From: Strigops habroptila
Taxonomy: Eukaryota; Chordata; Aves; Psittaciformes; Psittacidae
Direction of reading: 5' to 3'
Length of the DNA: 64,000 nt
NCBI RefSeq assembly: GCF_004027225.2
Contig: NW_022651085.1
Span: 1-64,000 of the forward strand
The position numbers and the translations under genes are program-made. A model generated the notes under the pieces. It worked only from the letters and a program-made list of their open reading frames with translations. It had not been told where the DNA came from and searched no databases. Below, piece after piece: positions 54,801 through 64,000 of this stretch. Positions within the stretch are counted from its first letter, which is position 1, and each line of letters starts with the position of its first letter.

Positions 54801-57800
54801 GCTGGCTCCAGAGGTGGGAAATATTGTGGAGGCACCTTCTGATACTGTTGTAGCTGTCATGGAGGTCACCCCATTGGAGGTGGCTGCAGAGGAGGTGGCT
54901 CCGGTGGTCGAGAAGAGAGTGGAGGCATCACTAGAGCTTGTAGGGGCTGTTGTGGAGGCCCCGTCTAAGGAGGTTGCAGCACTGGAGGTGGCTCCAATGG
55001 TGGAGAAGCTCGAGGAAGCATCAATAGAGGTGGTTGTGGCACTCGTGGAGGTCCCCCCTGTTGAGGTGGTAACAGTGGAGGAGGTTCCAGAGGTGGAGAA
55101 GGAGGTTGGAGGCTCTGCTGTTGAGGTTGGAGCATTGCTGGAGGTCACCTCATTGGTGGTAGCAGCATTTGAGGTGGCTCCAGTGGTGGAGGACAGTGTG
55201 GAGGCACCCTCTGTTATGGTTGTAGCTGTCACAGACGTCACCTCAGTTGAGGTGGCTCCAGTGGAAGTGGCCCCAGTGATGGAGGAGAGCGTGGAGGAAC
55301 CATCCGAGCTGGCTGTGGAAGACATGGAGGTCACCTCAGTGAAGGTGGGAGCAGAGGAGGAGGTTTCAATGGTGGAGAATGATGTGGAGGCATCAGTGGA
55401 GGTGGTTGGCGCACTGGTGGAGGTCACCTCATTGGAGGTGACAGCAGAGGAGGTGGCTCCAATGGTGGAGAAGCCTGTGGAGGCATCGACTGGGGTGGTT
55501 GTGGCACTCATGGAGGTCACTCCTCTTGAGGTGGAAACAGTGGAGGAGGTTCCAGAGCTTGAAAACAGCGTGGAGGAACCATCTGAGGAGGTCGTGGAAG
55601 TCACGGAGGTCTCCTCAGTGAAGGTGACAGGACTGGAGATGGCTTCTGAGGTGGTGAAGCTCATGGAGGCACCTTCTGAGGTGGTTGGAGTGTTGCTGGA
55701 GGTCATCTCTGTAGAGCTGGGAGCAGAGGAGGTGGCTCCCGTGGTGGAGAAGGTCGTGGAGGAACGATCTGAGGTGGTTGTGGCACTCATGGACGCCCCC
55801 TCTACGGACATTGCAGCACTGGAGATGGCTCCGATGCTGGAGAATGTTGTGGAGGAACCTTCTGATACGGTTGTAGGTGTCACGGAGGTCACCTCATTAG
55901 AGGTGACAGCAGAGGAGGTGGCTCCAGTGGTCAAGGAGAGAGTGGAGGCATCAACAGAGGTTGTAGGGGCTGTGGTGGAGGTCCCCGCTATGGAGGCTCC
56001 AGCACTGGAGGTGGCTCCTGTGGTGGAGAAGGTTGTGGAGGCATCAATCGGGGTTGTTGGTGCATGCATGGAGGTCACCTCTGTGGTGGTGGGAGCAGAG
56101 GAGGTGGAAACATCAGTGGAGAAGGTTGTGAAGGAACCTGTTGAGGTGGTTGGAGCGTTGGTTGAGGTCACCTCATTGGAGGTGACAGAACTGGAGGTGG
56201 CTCCAGAGGTGGAGAGTGTCGTGGAGGCACCTTCTGATATGGTTGTAGCTCTTATGGAGGTCACCTCAGTTGAGGTGAAACCACTGGAGGTGGCCCCAGT
56301 GACAGAGGAGAGCGTGGAGGAACCACCTGAGGCGGCTGCGGAAGACATGGAAGTCATCTCATTAGAGGTGACAGCAGAGGAGGTGGCTCCAGAGGTGGAG
56401 AATAATGTGGAGGCATCAGCAGAGGTGCTTGGGGCACTCATGGAGGTCACCCCTATGGAAGTGGCAGCAGTTGAGGCAGCTCCAGTGGTGAAGGAGAGCA
56501 TGGAGGAACCGTCTGAGGTGCCTGTGGAAGACATCGAGGTCTCCTTAGTTGAGGTGGCAGCAGAGGAGGAGGCTGCAGTGGTGGAGAAGGAAGTGGAGGC
56601 ATCAAGATAGGTGCTTGTGGCTGTCACCGAGGTCACGTCACTTGAGGTGGCAGCACTGGAAGAGGTTTCTTTGGTGGTGGAGAAGCTGGAGGCACCTTCT
56701 GAGCTGGTTGGGGCTGTCGTGGAGATCACATCAGTAGAAGTCAAACCACTGGAGGTGCCTCCGGTGGTGGAGAAGGTGCTGGAGGTATCAACAGGGCTTG
56801 TTGCAGCTGCTGTGGAGATCACTTCAGTTGAGGTGACACCAGTGGAGGAGGCTCCAGTGATGAAGAAGGTCATGGAGAAAGCTTCTGAGGTGGCTGTGGC
56901 ACTCATGGAGGTCCCCTCGATGGAGGTTGCAGCACTGGAGGTGGTCCCACTGGACAACAAGGTTGTGGAAGCAACACTAGAGGTTGTTGGGGCACTCATG
57001 GAGGTCACCTCTGTGGTGGTGGGAGCAGAGGAGGTGGAAACATCAGTGGAGAAGGTTGTGAAGGAACCTGCTGAGGTGGTTGGAGCGTTGGTTGAGGTCA
57101 CCTCATTGGAGGTGGCAGCAGAGGAGGTGGCTCCAAAGGTGGAGAAGGAAGTCAAAGAGTCTGTTGAGGTGCTGGAGACACTCATGGAGGTCACTTCAGT
57201 CAAGGTGGCATCAGTGGAAGTGGCCCAAGTGATGGAGGAGAGCGTGGAGGAACCTTCTGGGATAGCTGTGGAAGACATGGAGGTCACCTCAGAGAAGGTG
57301 GGAGCAGAGGAGGAGGTTCCAATGGTGGAGAATGATGTGGAGGCATCATTAGAGGTGGTTGGAGCTGCTGTGGACGTCACTTCAGTTGAGGAGACACCAG
57401 TGGAGGTGGCTCCAGAGGTGAATGAGATCGTGGAAGTATCACTAGAGGTTGTTGAAGAACTGGTAGATGTCAACTCATTGGAGGTGACAGCAGAGGAGGT
57501 GGCTCCAATGGTTGAGAAGCCTGTGGAGGCATCAGTGGAGGTGGTTGTGGCACTCATGGAGGTCCTGTCACTTGAGGTGGAAACAGTGGAGGAGGTTCCA
57601 GAGGTGGAGAAGGAGGTTGCAGGCTCTGCTGTTGAGGTTGGAGCATTGGTTGAGGTCACCTCATTGGTGGCAGCAGCATTTGAGGTGGCTCCAGAGGTGG
57701 GGAAGCTCAAGGAGGCATCTTCTGAGCTGGTTGGAGCTGCTGTGAATGTCACTTCAGTTGAAGGGACACCACTGGAGGTGGCTGCAGTGGTGGAGAAGGT

Positions 57801-60800
57801 TGTGAAGAAAACTTCTGAGGTGGTTGTGGCACTCATGAAGGTCCCCTCTATGGAGGGTGGAGCACTGGAGGTGGATTCAGCGCTGGAGAATGTTGTGGAG
57901 GCATCACTAGAGCTGGTTGAAGCACTGGCGGAGGTCACCTCATTGGAGGTGACAGCAGAGGAGGTGGCTCCAATGGTTGAGAAGCCTGTGGAGGCATCTA
58001 CTGAGGTGGTTGGGGCACTCATGGAGGTCCAGACAGTTGAGGTGGAAACAGTGGAGGACGTTCCAGAGATGGAGAAGGAGGTTGGAGGCTCTGCTGTTGA
58101 GATTGGAGCATTGGAGGAGGTCACCTCATTGGTGGCAGCATTTGAGGTGGCCCCAGTGGTGGGGAAGCTCATGGAGGTGTCTTCTGAGGTGGTTGGGGCT
58201 GTTGTGGAGGTCACTTCAGTAGCGGGGACACCACTGGAGGTGGCTGCAGTGGTGGGGAAGCTCATGGAGGCATCAGTAGAGGTGGTTGGGGCACCCGTGG
58301 AGGTCACATCCATGGAGGAGACAGGACTGGAGATGGATCCAGAGGTGGAGACTGTCGTGGAGGCACCTTCTGATAAGGTTGTAGCCATCATGGAGGTCAC
58401 CTCAGTAGAGGTGACACCAGTGGAAGTGGCCTCAGTGGTGGAGGAGAGCGTGGAGGAACCATCTGAGGTGGTTGTGGAAGACATGGAGGTCACCTCAGTT
58501 GAGGTGATACCAGTGGAGGTGGCTCTGGTGGTGGAGAAGGTCATCGAGGCATCGGTGGAGGTGGTTGTGGCACTCATGGAGCTCCTGTCAGTTGAGCTGG
58601 AAACAGGGGAGGAGGTTCCAGAGGTGGAGAAGGAGGTTGGAGGCTCTGCTGAGCTGGTTGGAGAGTTGGAGGAGGTCACCTCATTGGGGGTTACACTAGA
58701 GGAGGTGGTTCCTGAAGTCGAGAACATTGTGGAGGCATCAGTAGAGCTGGTTGGGGCACTCATGGAGGTCACCCCTATGGAGGTGGCAGCAGTTGAAGCG
58801 GCTCCAGTGGTGAAGGAGAGCGTGGAGGAAGCATCTGAAGTGGCTGTGGAAGACATGAAGGTCATCTCATTAGAGGTGACAGCAGAGGAGGAGGTTCCAG
58901 TGGTGGAGAATGATGTGGAGGTATCCATAGAGGTGGTTGGAGCTGCTGTGGAGGTCACTTCAGTTGAGGTGACAGCAGTGGAAGTGGTCACTTCCATGAC
59001 AGTAATGGAGGCATCTACTGAGTTGGTTGAAGCACTGGCGGAGGTCACCTCATTGGAGGTGACAGCAGAGGAGGTGTCTCCAGTGGCCCAGGAGAGAGTG
59101 GAGGCATCACTAGAGGTTGTAGGGGCTGTTGTGGAGGTACCCGCTATGAAGGTGACACCAGTGGAGGTGGATCCAGTGGTGGAGAAGGTCGTGGAGGCAT
59201 CAATCGGGGTTGTTGGTGCATGCATGGAGGTCACCTCTGTGGTGGTGGGAGCAGAGGAGGTGGAAACATCAGTGGAGAAGGTTGTGAAGGAACCTGTTGA
59301 GGTGGTTGGAGCGTTGGTTGAGGTCACCTCATTGGAGGTGACAGAACTGGAGGTGGCTCCAGAGGTGGAGAGTGTCGTGGAGGCACCTTCTGATATGGTT
59401 GTAGCTCTTATGGAGGTCACCTCAGTTGAGGTGAAACCACTGGAGGTGGCCCCAGTGACAGAGGAGAGCGTGGAGGAACCACCTGAGGCGGCTGCGGAAG
59501 ACATGGAGGTCATCTCATTAGAGGTGACAGCAGAGGAGGTGGCTCCAGAGGTGGAGGAGAGCATGGAGGAACCATCTGAGGTGGTCGTGGAAGTTGTGGA
59601 GGTCATCTCAGTGAAGGCGACAGGACTGGAGATGGCTTCTGAGGTGGTGAACGTCATGGAGGCACCTTCTGAGGCGCTTGGAGCGCTGGTAGAGGTAATC
59701 TCAGTAGAGCTGGGAGCAGAGGAGGTGGCTCCAGTGGTGGAGAATGATGTGGAGGCATCTATAGAGGTTGTTGGTGCACTCATGGAGGTCACCTCATTGG
59801 AGGTGGGAGCAGAGGAGGTGGAAACTTCAGTGGAGAAGGTTGTGAAGGAACCTGCTGAGGTGGTTGGAGCATTGGTTGAGGTCACCTCATTGGAGGTAAC
59901 AGCAGAAGAGGTGGTTTGGGCACTCGTGGAGGTCACCCCTATGGAGGTGGCAGCAGTTGAGGTGGCTCCAGTGGTGGAAGAGAGAGTGGAGGAACCCTCT
60001 GAGGTGGCTGTGGAAGACGTGGAGGTTATCTCAGATGAGGTGATTCCAGTGGAGGTGGCTCCAGAGGTGAAGAATGTCGTGGAGGCATGAGTAGAGGTGG
60101 TTGGAGCACTGGTGGAGGTCACCTCATTGGAGATGACAGCAGAGGAGGTGGCTCCACTGGTCAAGAACATTGTGGAGGCACCAAGAGAGGTGATTGTGGC
60201 TGTCACTGAGGTCACGTCACTTGAGGTGACAGCACTGGAAGAGGTTTCTTTGGTGGTGGAGAAGCTGGAGGCACCTTCTGAGCTGGTTGGGGCTGTCGTG
60301 GAGATCACATCAGTAGAAGTCAAACCACTGGAGGTGCCTCCGGTGGTGGAGAAGGTGCTGGAGGTATCAACAGGGCTTGTTGCAGCTGCTGTGGAGATCA
60401 CTTCAGTTGAGGTGACACCAGTGGAGGAGGCTCCAGTGATGAAGAAGGTCATGGAGAAAGCTTCTGAGGTGGCTGTGGCACTCATGGAGGTCCCCTCGAT
60501 GGAGGTTGCAGCACTGGAGGTGGTCCCACTGGACAACAAGGTTGTGGAAGCATCACTAGAGGTTGTTGGGGCACTCATGGAGGTCACCTCTGTGGTGGTG
60601 GGAGCAGAGGAGGTGGAAACATCATTGGAGAAGGTTGTGAAGGAACCTGCTGAGGTGGTTGGAGCATTGGTTGAGGTCATCTCATTGGAGGTGGCACCAG
60701 AGGAGGTGACTCCAATGGTGGAGAAGGAAGTCGAAGAGTCTGTTGAGGAGCTTGGGACACTCATGGAGGTCACTTCAGTTGAGGAGGCTCCAGAGGAGGT

Positions 60801-63800
60801 GGTTGGGGCTGGGGTGACAGGACTGGAGGTGGCTCCAGAGGTGAAGACTGTGGAGGCACCTTCTGATACGGTTGTAGCTGTCATGGAGGTCACCTCATTG
60901 GAGGTGACAGCAGAGGAGGTGGCTCCACTGGTGGAGAAGAGAGTGGAGGTTTCCTTTGAGGTGGCTGTGGAAGACATTGGTGTCCCCTCAGTGGAGGTGG
61001 CAGCAGAGGAGGTGGCTTCAGTGGTGGAGAAAGTCGTGGAGGCACCAGTAGAGGTGGTTGAAGCACTGTTGGAGATAAGCTCATTGGAGATGACAGCAGA
61101 GGAGGTGGCTCCAGAGGTGGAGAGTGTCGTGGAGGCATCTTCTGATATGGTCGTAGCTGTTATGGAGGTCACCTCAGTTGATGTGGCACCACTGGAAGTG
61201 GCCCAAGTGGTGGAGGAGAGCGTGAAGGAACCATGTGAGGTGGCTGTGGTTGACATGGAGGTCACCTCAGTGAAGGTGGGAGCAGAGGAGGAGGTTCCAA
61301 TGGTGGAGAATGATGGGGAGGCATCAATAGAGGTGGTTGAAGCACTCGTGGAGGTCACCTCATTGGAGGTGGCAGCAGAGGAGGTGGCTCCAATGTTTGA
61401 GAAGCCTGTGGAGGCATCTGCTGGGGTGGTTGTGGCACTCATGGAGGTCATGTCAGTTGAGCTGGAAACAGTGGAGGAGGTTCCAGAGGTGGAGAAGGAG
61501 GTTGCAGGCTCTGCTGTTGACGTTGGAGCATTAGTGGTGGTCACCTCATTGGTGGCAGCAGCATTTGAGGTGGCTCCAGTGGTGGGGAAGCTCATGGAGG
61601 CATCAGCAGAGGTGGTTGGGGCTGTCAGGCTGGTAACATCAGTTGAGGTGGAATCAGTGGAGGTGGCTCCAGAGGTGAAGAATGACGTCAACGTGTCAAT
61701 AAAGGTGCTTATAGCGCTGGTTGAGGTCCCCTCATTGGAGGTGGCAGCAGAGGAGGTGGCTCCAGAGGTGGATAAGTAGGTTGGAGGCTCTGCTGTTGAG
61801 GATGGACCATTGGTGGAGGTCACCTCATTGGTGGCAGCAGCATTTGAGGTGGCTCCAGAGGTGGGGAAGCTCGAGGAGGTGTCTTCTGAGGCGGTTGGGG
61901 CTGTCATGGAACTCACTTCACTTGACGTGAGAGCAGAGGAGGTGGCTGCAGTGGTGGAGAAGGTCGTGGAGGAACCTTCTGAGGTGGCTATGGCACTCAT
62001 GGAGGTCCCCTCTCTGGAGGCTGCAGGACTGGGGGTGGCTCCAGTGGTGGAGAAGGTCGTGGAGGCATCACTAGAGGTTGCTGGTGCACTCATGGAGGTC
62101 ACCTCTGTGGTGGTGGGAGCAGAGGAGGTGGAAACATCAGTGGAGAAGGTTGTGAAGGAACCTGCTGAGGTGGTTGGAGCGTTGGTTGAGGTCACCTCAT
62201 TGGTGGAAGCAGCATTTGAGGTGGCTCCAGTGGTGGGGAAGCTTGTGGAGACGTCTTCTGAGGTGGTTGTGTCTGTAGTGGAGGTCATCTCATTAGAGAT
62301 GACAGCAGAGGAGGTGGCTCCAGTGGTGGAGAAGCTCGAGGAGGTGTCTTCTGAGGTGGTTGGGGCTGTCATGGAGGTCACTTCAGTTGATGTTACAGCA
62401 GAGGAGGTGGCTCCAGTGGTGGAGAAGGTCATGGAGGAACTTTCTGAGGTGGTTGCGGCACTCATGGAGGTCCCCTCTATGGAGGTTGCAGCACTGGAGG
62501 TGGTCCCACTGGACGACAACATCATGGAAGTATCAATCGAGGTTGTGGAGGCACCTTCTGATACAGTTGTAGCTGTCATGGAGGTCACCTCATTGGAGGT
62601 GACAGCAGAGGAGGTGGCTCCAATGGTTGAGAAGCCTGTGGAGGCATCTACTGGGGTGGTTGTGGCACTCATGGATGTCACCCCTATTGAGGTGAGAACA
62701 GTGGAGGTGGCTCCAGAGGTGGAGGAGAGTGTGGAGGTGTCCATTGAGGTGGCTGTGGAAGACATTGGGGTCCCCTCAGTGAAGGTGGGAGCAGAGGAGG
62801 TGGAACCAATGAAAGAGAAGGAAGTGGAGGCACCTTCTGATACAGTTGTAGCTGCCATGGAGGTCACATCATTGGTGGAAGCAGCATTTGAGGTGGCTCC
62901 AGTGGTGGGGAAGCTCGTGGAGGCATCAGTAGAGGTGGTTGTGGCACTCATGGAGGTCACCTCTGTGGTGGTGGGAGCAGAGGAGGTGGAAACATCAGTG
63001 GAGAAGGTTGTGAACGAACCTGCTGAGGTGCTTGGAGAGTTGGTTGAGGTCACCTCATTGGAGGCGACAGGACTGGAGGTGGCTCCAGAGGTGGAGAAGA
63101 TCGTGGAGGCACCTACTGGGGTGGTTGTGGCACTCAGGGTGGTCCTGTCAGTTGTGGTGGAAACAGTGGAGGTGGCTCCACTGGTGGAGAAGGAGGTTGC
63201 AGGCTCTGCTGAGGTGGTTGGAGCATTGGTTGAGGTCACCTCATTGGTGGTGGCAGCATTTGAGGTGGCTCCAGTGGTGGGGAAGCTCGAGGAGGTGTCT
63301 TCTGAGGTGGTTGTGGCTGTCAGGGAGGTCACATCAGCTGAGATGGAATCAGTGGAGGAGACTCCAGAGGTGAAGAATGACGTCAACGTGTCAATAAAGG
63401 TGGTTATAGCGCTGGTTGAGGTCCCCTCATTGGAGGTGACAGCAGAGGAGGTGGCTCCAATGGTTGAGAAGCCTGTGGAGGCATCAAGAGAGGTGGTTGT
63501 GGCTGTCACCGAGGTCCCACCACTTGAGGTGGCAGCACTGGAAGAGGTTTCTTTGGTGGTGGAGAAGGTGGAGGCACCTTCTGAGCTGGTTGGGGCTGTC
63601 GTGGAGGTCACCTCATTAGAGGTGACAGCAGAGGAGGTGGCTCCAGTGGTGGACAAGAGAGTGGAGGAACCATCTGACGTGGCTGTGGAAGACATGGAGG
63701 TCATCTCGCTAGGGGTGACAGCAGAGGAGGAGGTTCCAGTGGTGGAGAATGATGTGGAGGCATCAATAGAGGTGGTTGGGGCTGCTGTGGAGGTCACTTC

Positions 63801-64000
63801 ACTGGAGGTGACAGCAGAGGAGGTGGCTCCAATGGTGGAGAAGCCTGTGGAGACATCTGCTGGGGTGGTTGTGGAACTTCTGGAGGTGGTGTCAGTTGAG
63901 CTGGAATCAGTGGAGGAGGTTCCAGAGGTGGAGAAGGAGGTTGGAGGCTCTGCTGAGCTGATTGGAGCGTTGGAGGAGGTCACCTCATTTAAGGTAACAC
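27842..64000 (-). CDS. Mucin A: giant MUC3/MUC17-like transmembrane mucin (5' end outside window)
   Basis: Inferred exons: 64000 (continuing)-33083, 32958-32851, 32767-32640, 32560-32502, 32420-32272, 32154-32086, 30973-30808, 29302-29144, 28417-27985, 27880-27842. Phases join throughout; the part after the giant exon adds 436 residues. Order: at least 10,306 residues of Ser/Thr repeat; EGF ([15 protein letters not shown]); SEA domain with GSIVV cleavage motif; EGF ([17 protein letters not shown]); membrane helix ([20 protein letters not shown]) and RDRRRKK anchor; tail with two copies of a [11 protein letters not shown] module; C-terminus RPQLITKL. The last matches RPQVMTTSF of human MUC17 and is a class I PDZ ligand. 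Expected role: apical glycocalyx mucin of gut or other epithelium. No symbol is given, because orthology among MUC3, MUC12 and MUC17 cannot be settled here. Confidence 0.88.
27985..28417 (-). CDS. Mucin A cytoplasmic exon with internal 210-bp duplication
   Basis: The exon opens at acceptor GTTGCCCCCCTCAG (28418) and reads [20 protein letters not shown] then [15 protein letters not shown]. Exactly 210 bp later a second acceptor-like ATTGTCCCCCCAG (28208) precedes [20 protein letters not shown] and [15 protein letters not shown]. The frame is open between copies and no donor follows copy 1, so both can be in one exon; since 210 is a multiple of 3, using the second acceptor would also stay in frame. 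YTNA/YTNV fit the pYxN SH2-binding pattern, as in MUC1 YTNP. EAQPSF further on resembles FQPSL of MUC17. Confidence 0.78.
28440..29110. repeat. GGGATGGGGATGTTGGGATGG repeat, mucin A intron
   Basis: About 670 bp of GGGATGGGGATGGTGG and GTCCATGGGGATGGGGATGTT units between cytoplasmic and membrane exons. G-rich on the plus strand, hence C-rich in the mucin transcript. Confidence 0.85.
29144..29302 (-). CDS. Mucin A transmembrane exon
   Basis: Acceptor CCCTGCCCACAG, donor AG|GTGGGA, 159 nt. It completes the EGF ([13 protein letters not shown]), then the helix [19 protein letters not shown] with IVIIV and the stop-transfer RDRRRKK. The W-Y and Cys positions agree with MUC17 (HWYSGETC). Confidence 0.9.
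29380..30795. repeat. GGTCCATGGGGATGTTGGGATGGGGATGG array, mucin A intron
   Basis: The left part (29380-30070) has 22-44 bp units with GGTGGGTCCATGAAGGGGAT. The right part (30100-30790) is a more regular roughly 40-bp array (GGGGATGGGAGGGGATGGCGGGTCCATGGGGATGTT) with some 16 copies. Confidence 0.85.
30808..30973 (-). CDS. Mucin A post-SEA cysteine-rich exon
   Basis: Acceptor CTGTCCCTCAG, donor TT|GTGAGT, 166 nt, phases 1 and 2. It encodes [43 protein letters not shown] and GPSCF, equivalent to the EYRDQKPYCISPCEPGF and GPQCLC region of MUC17. Same boundaries and phases as the mucin B exon at 19589-19427. Confidence 0.9.
31005..32010. repeat. GAGATGGGGATG / GGAGATGGAGATGG repeat, mucin A intron
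   Basis: One kilobase of (GGGGAT)(GGAGAT)n hexamer-type repeat, purine-only over long stretches. The Met/Glu/Gly frames on the plus strand are repeat shadows. Confidence 0.85.
32086..32958 (-). CDS. Mucin A EGF and SEA exons (five)
   Basis: Exons 32958-32851 ([23 protein letters not shown]), 32767-32640, 32560-32502, 32420-32272 and 32154-32086 encode a complete SEA domain: [63 protein letters not shown] and [17 protein letters not shown] matches the G|SVVV autoproteolysis motif (MUC17: LGSVVVEHDVLL). Sequons NYT and NVS are present. Introns here are short (72-120 bp) and free of minisatellite, unlike the others. Sizes 108, 128, 59, 149, 69 parallel mucin B 108, 116, 59, 125, 63. Confidence 0.92.
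33083..64000 (-). CDS. Mucin A giant PTS exon: >30.9 kb of 31-residue tandem repeat
   Basis: One uninterrupted minus-strand frame of 10,306 codons runs from the window edge to donor CTACAG|GTGAGT at 33083/33082; frame is open through base 64000, so the exon extends beyond. The unit is 31 residues (93 bp), typified by [15 protein letters not shown], then (A/S)ATTxSxDAST and FSTT or FSTS, some 330 copies. Ser and Thr make up more than half of residues, for dense O-glycosylation. Proline is low for a PTS domain, and each unit carries a conserved acidic-hydrophobic EVTS core. Multi-kilobase segments are duplicated inside. The 3' end grades into [20 protein letters not shown] then [11 protein letters not shown] before the EGF. 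Confidence 0.93.
50370..61430. repeat. Recent higher-order duplications inside the mucin A repeat
   Basis: About 4.1 kb at 50370-54480 recurs at 57000-61430 with an offset of 6627 bp. The offset falls to 6534 where one 93-bp unit is missing and rises to 6957 after a 423-bp insertion. A sub-block around 52.6-53.7 kb is present a third time at 56.0-57.07 kb (marker CAACAGGGCTTG at 53411, 56789 and 60368). Over the stretches compared directly, copies differ by about one base per 100-150. Expansion by unequal exchange or slippage is recent. Confidence 0.85.

Noticed and set aside
32710-61779. Very long plus-strand frames (up to 4797 codons) rich in EVTSVEV and EEVAPVVEK
   Set aside because: They lie exactly opposite the mucin A exon, share its 93-bp period, lack start context, splice structure and recognisable domains, and are explained by absence of stop triplets in the repeat.
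1-64000. Transposable elements (CR1 LINE, SINE, LTR, DNA transposon)
   Set aside because: No recognisable reverse transcriptase, transposase, terminal repeats or CR1-type 3' tail was seen. Old fragments below visual detection cannot be excluded.

Overview
The window looks like vertebrate, most probably bird, DNA from a GC-rich microchromosome-type region. The genes are compact and split by introns, and nearly every intron is filled with its own G/C-rich minisatellite. I recognise no LINE, SINE, retroviral or DNA-transposon copy. Species is an inference; no database was consulted. All exon models were built by eye from reading frames, splice-site motifs and intron phase.

Layout. (1) About 1-9115, plus strand: the last three coding exons of AP1S1, the small sigma-1A subunit of the AP-1 clathrin adaptor, separated by large minisatellite introns; the 5' exons lie left of the window. 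(2) About 9225-12464, minus strand: VGF, a neuroendocrine granin-like prohormone with one coding exon. It converges on AP1S1, and the two poly(A) signals are about 150 bp apart. Its upstream region holds a TATA box, a palindromic CRE, an E-box and an RE1/REST-like element. (3) 12.5-17.7 kb: no protein gene found. It holds several minisatellites, a possible TATA promoter with a splice donor (13.67-13.82 kb), an array of RFX X-box-like motifs (15.76-16.04 kb), a clean tRNA-Thr(AGT) gene and a tRNA-like relic. (4) 18.07-26.97 kb, minus strand: a complete 13-exon membrane mucin ('mucin B', about 1243 aa). Order: signal peptide, four short EGF-like modules, a Thr/Met/Glu-rich repeat domain, four more EGF modules, SEA domain, EGF, transmembrane helix, short tail. 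(5) 27.49-64.0 kb, minus strand: a much larger membrane mucin ('mucin A'). Its mucin domain is one coding exon filling 33083 to the window edge (30,918 nt, 10,306 codons of a 31-residue Ser/Thr repeat). After it come EGF, SEA, EGF, transmembrane and cytoplasmic exons. The last residues, RPQLITKL, form a class I PDZ ligand like that of mammalian MUC17/MUC3.

How the parts relate. Mucins A and B are tandem paralogues: exon phases and most exon sizes around the SEA domain match, and only about 0.5 kb separates them. With AP1S1 and VGF beside them they correspond to the MUC3/MUC12/MUC17-SERPINE1-AP1S1-VGF neighbourhood of human 7q22, but here the mucins sit on the VGF side. The expected role of both mucins is in the apical glycocalyx of epithelia. 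AP1S1 (trafficking) and VGF (neuropeptide precursor) are neighbours by synteny, with no evident shared function. The many long plus-strand open frames opposite the mucin exons are repeat shadows.
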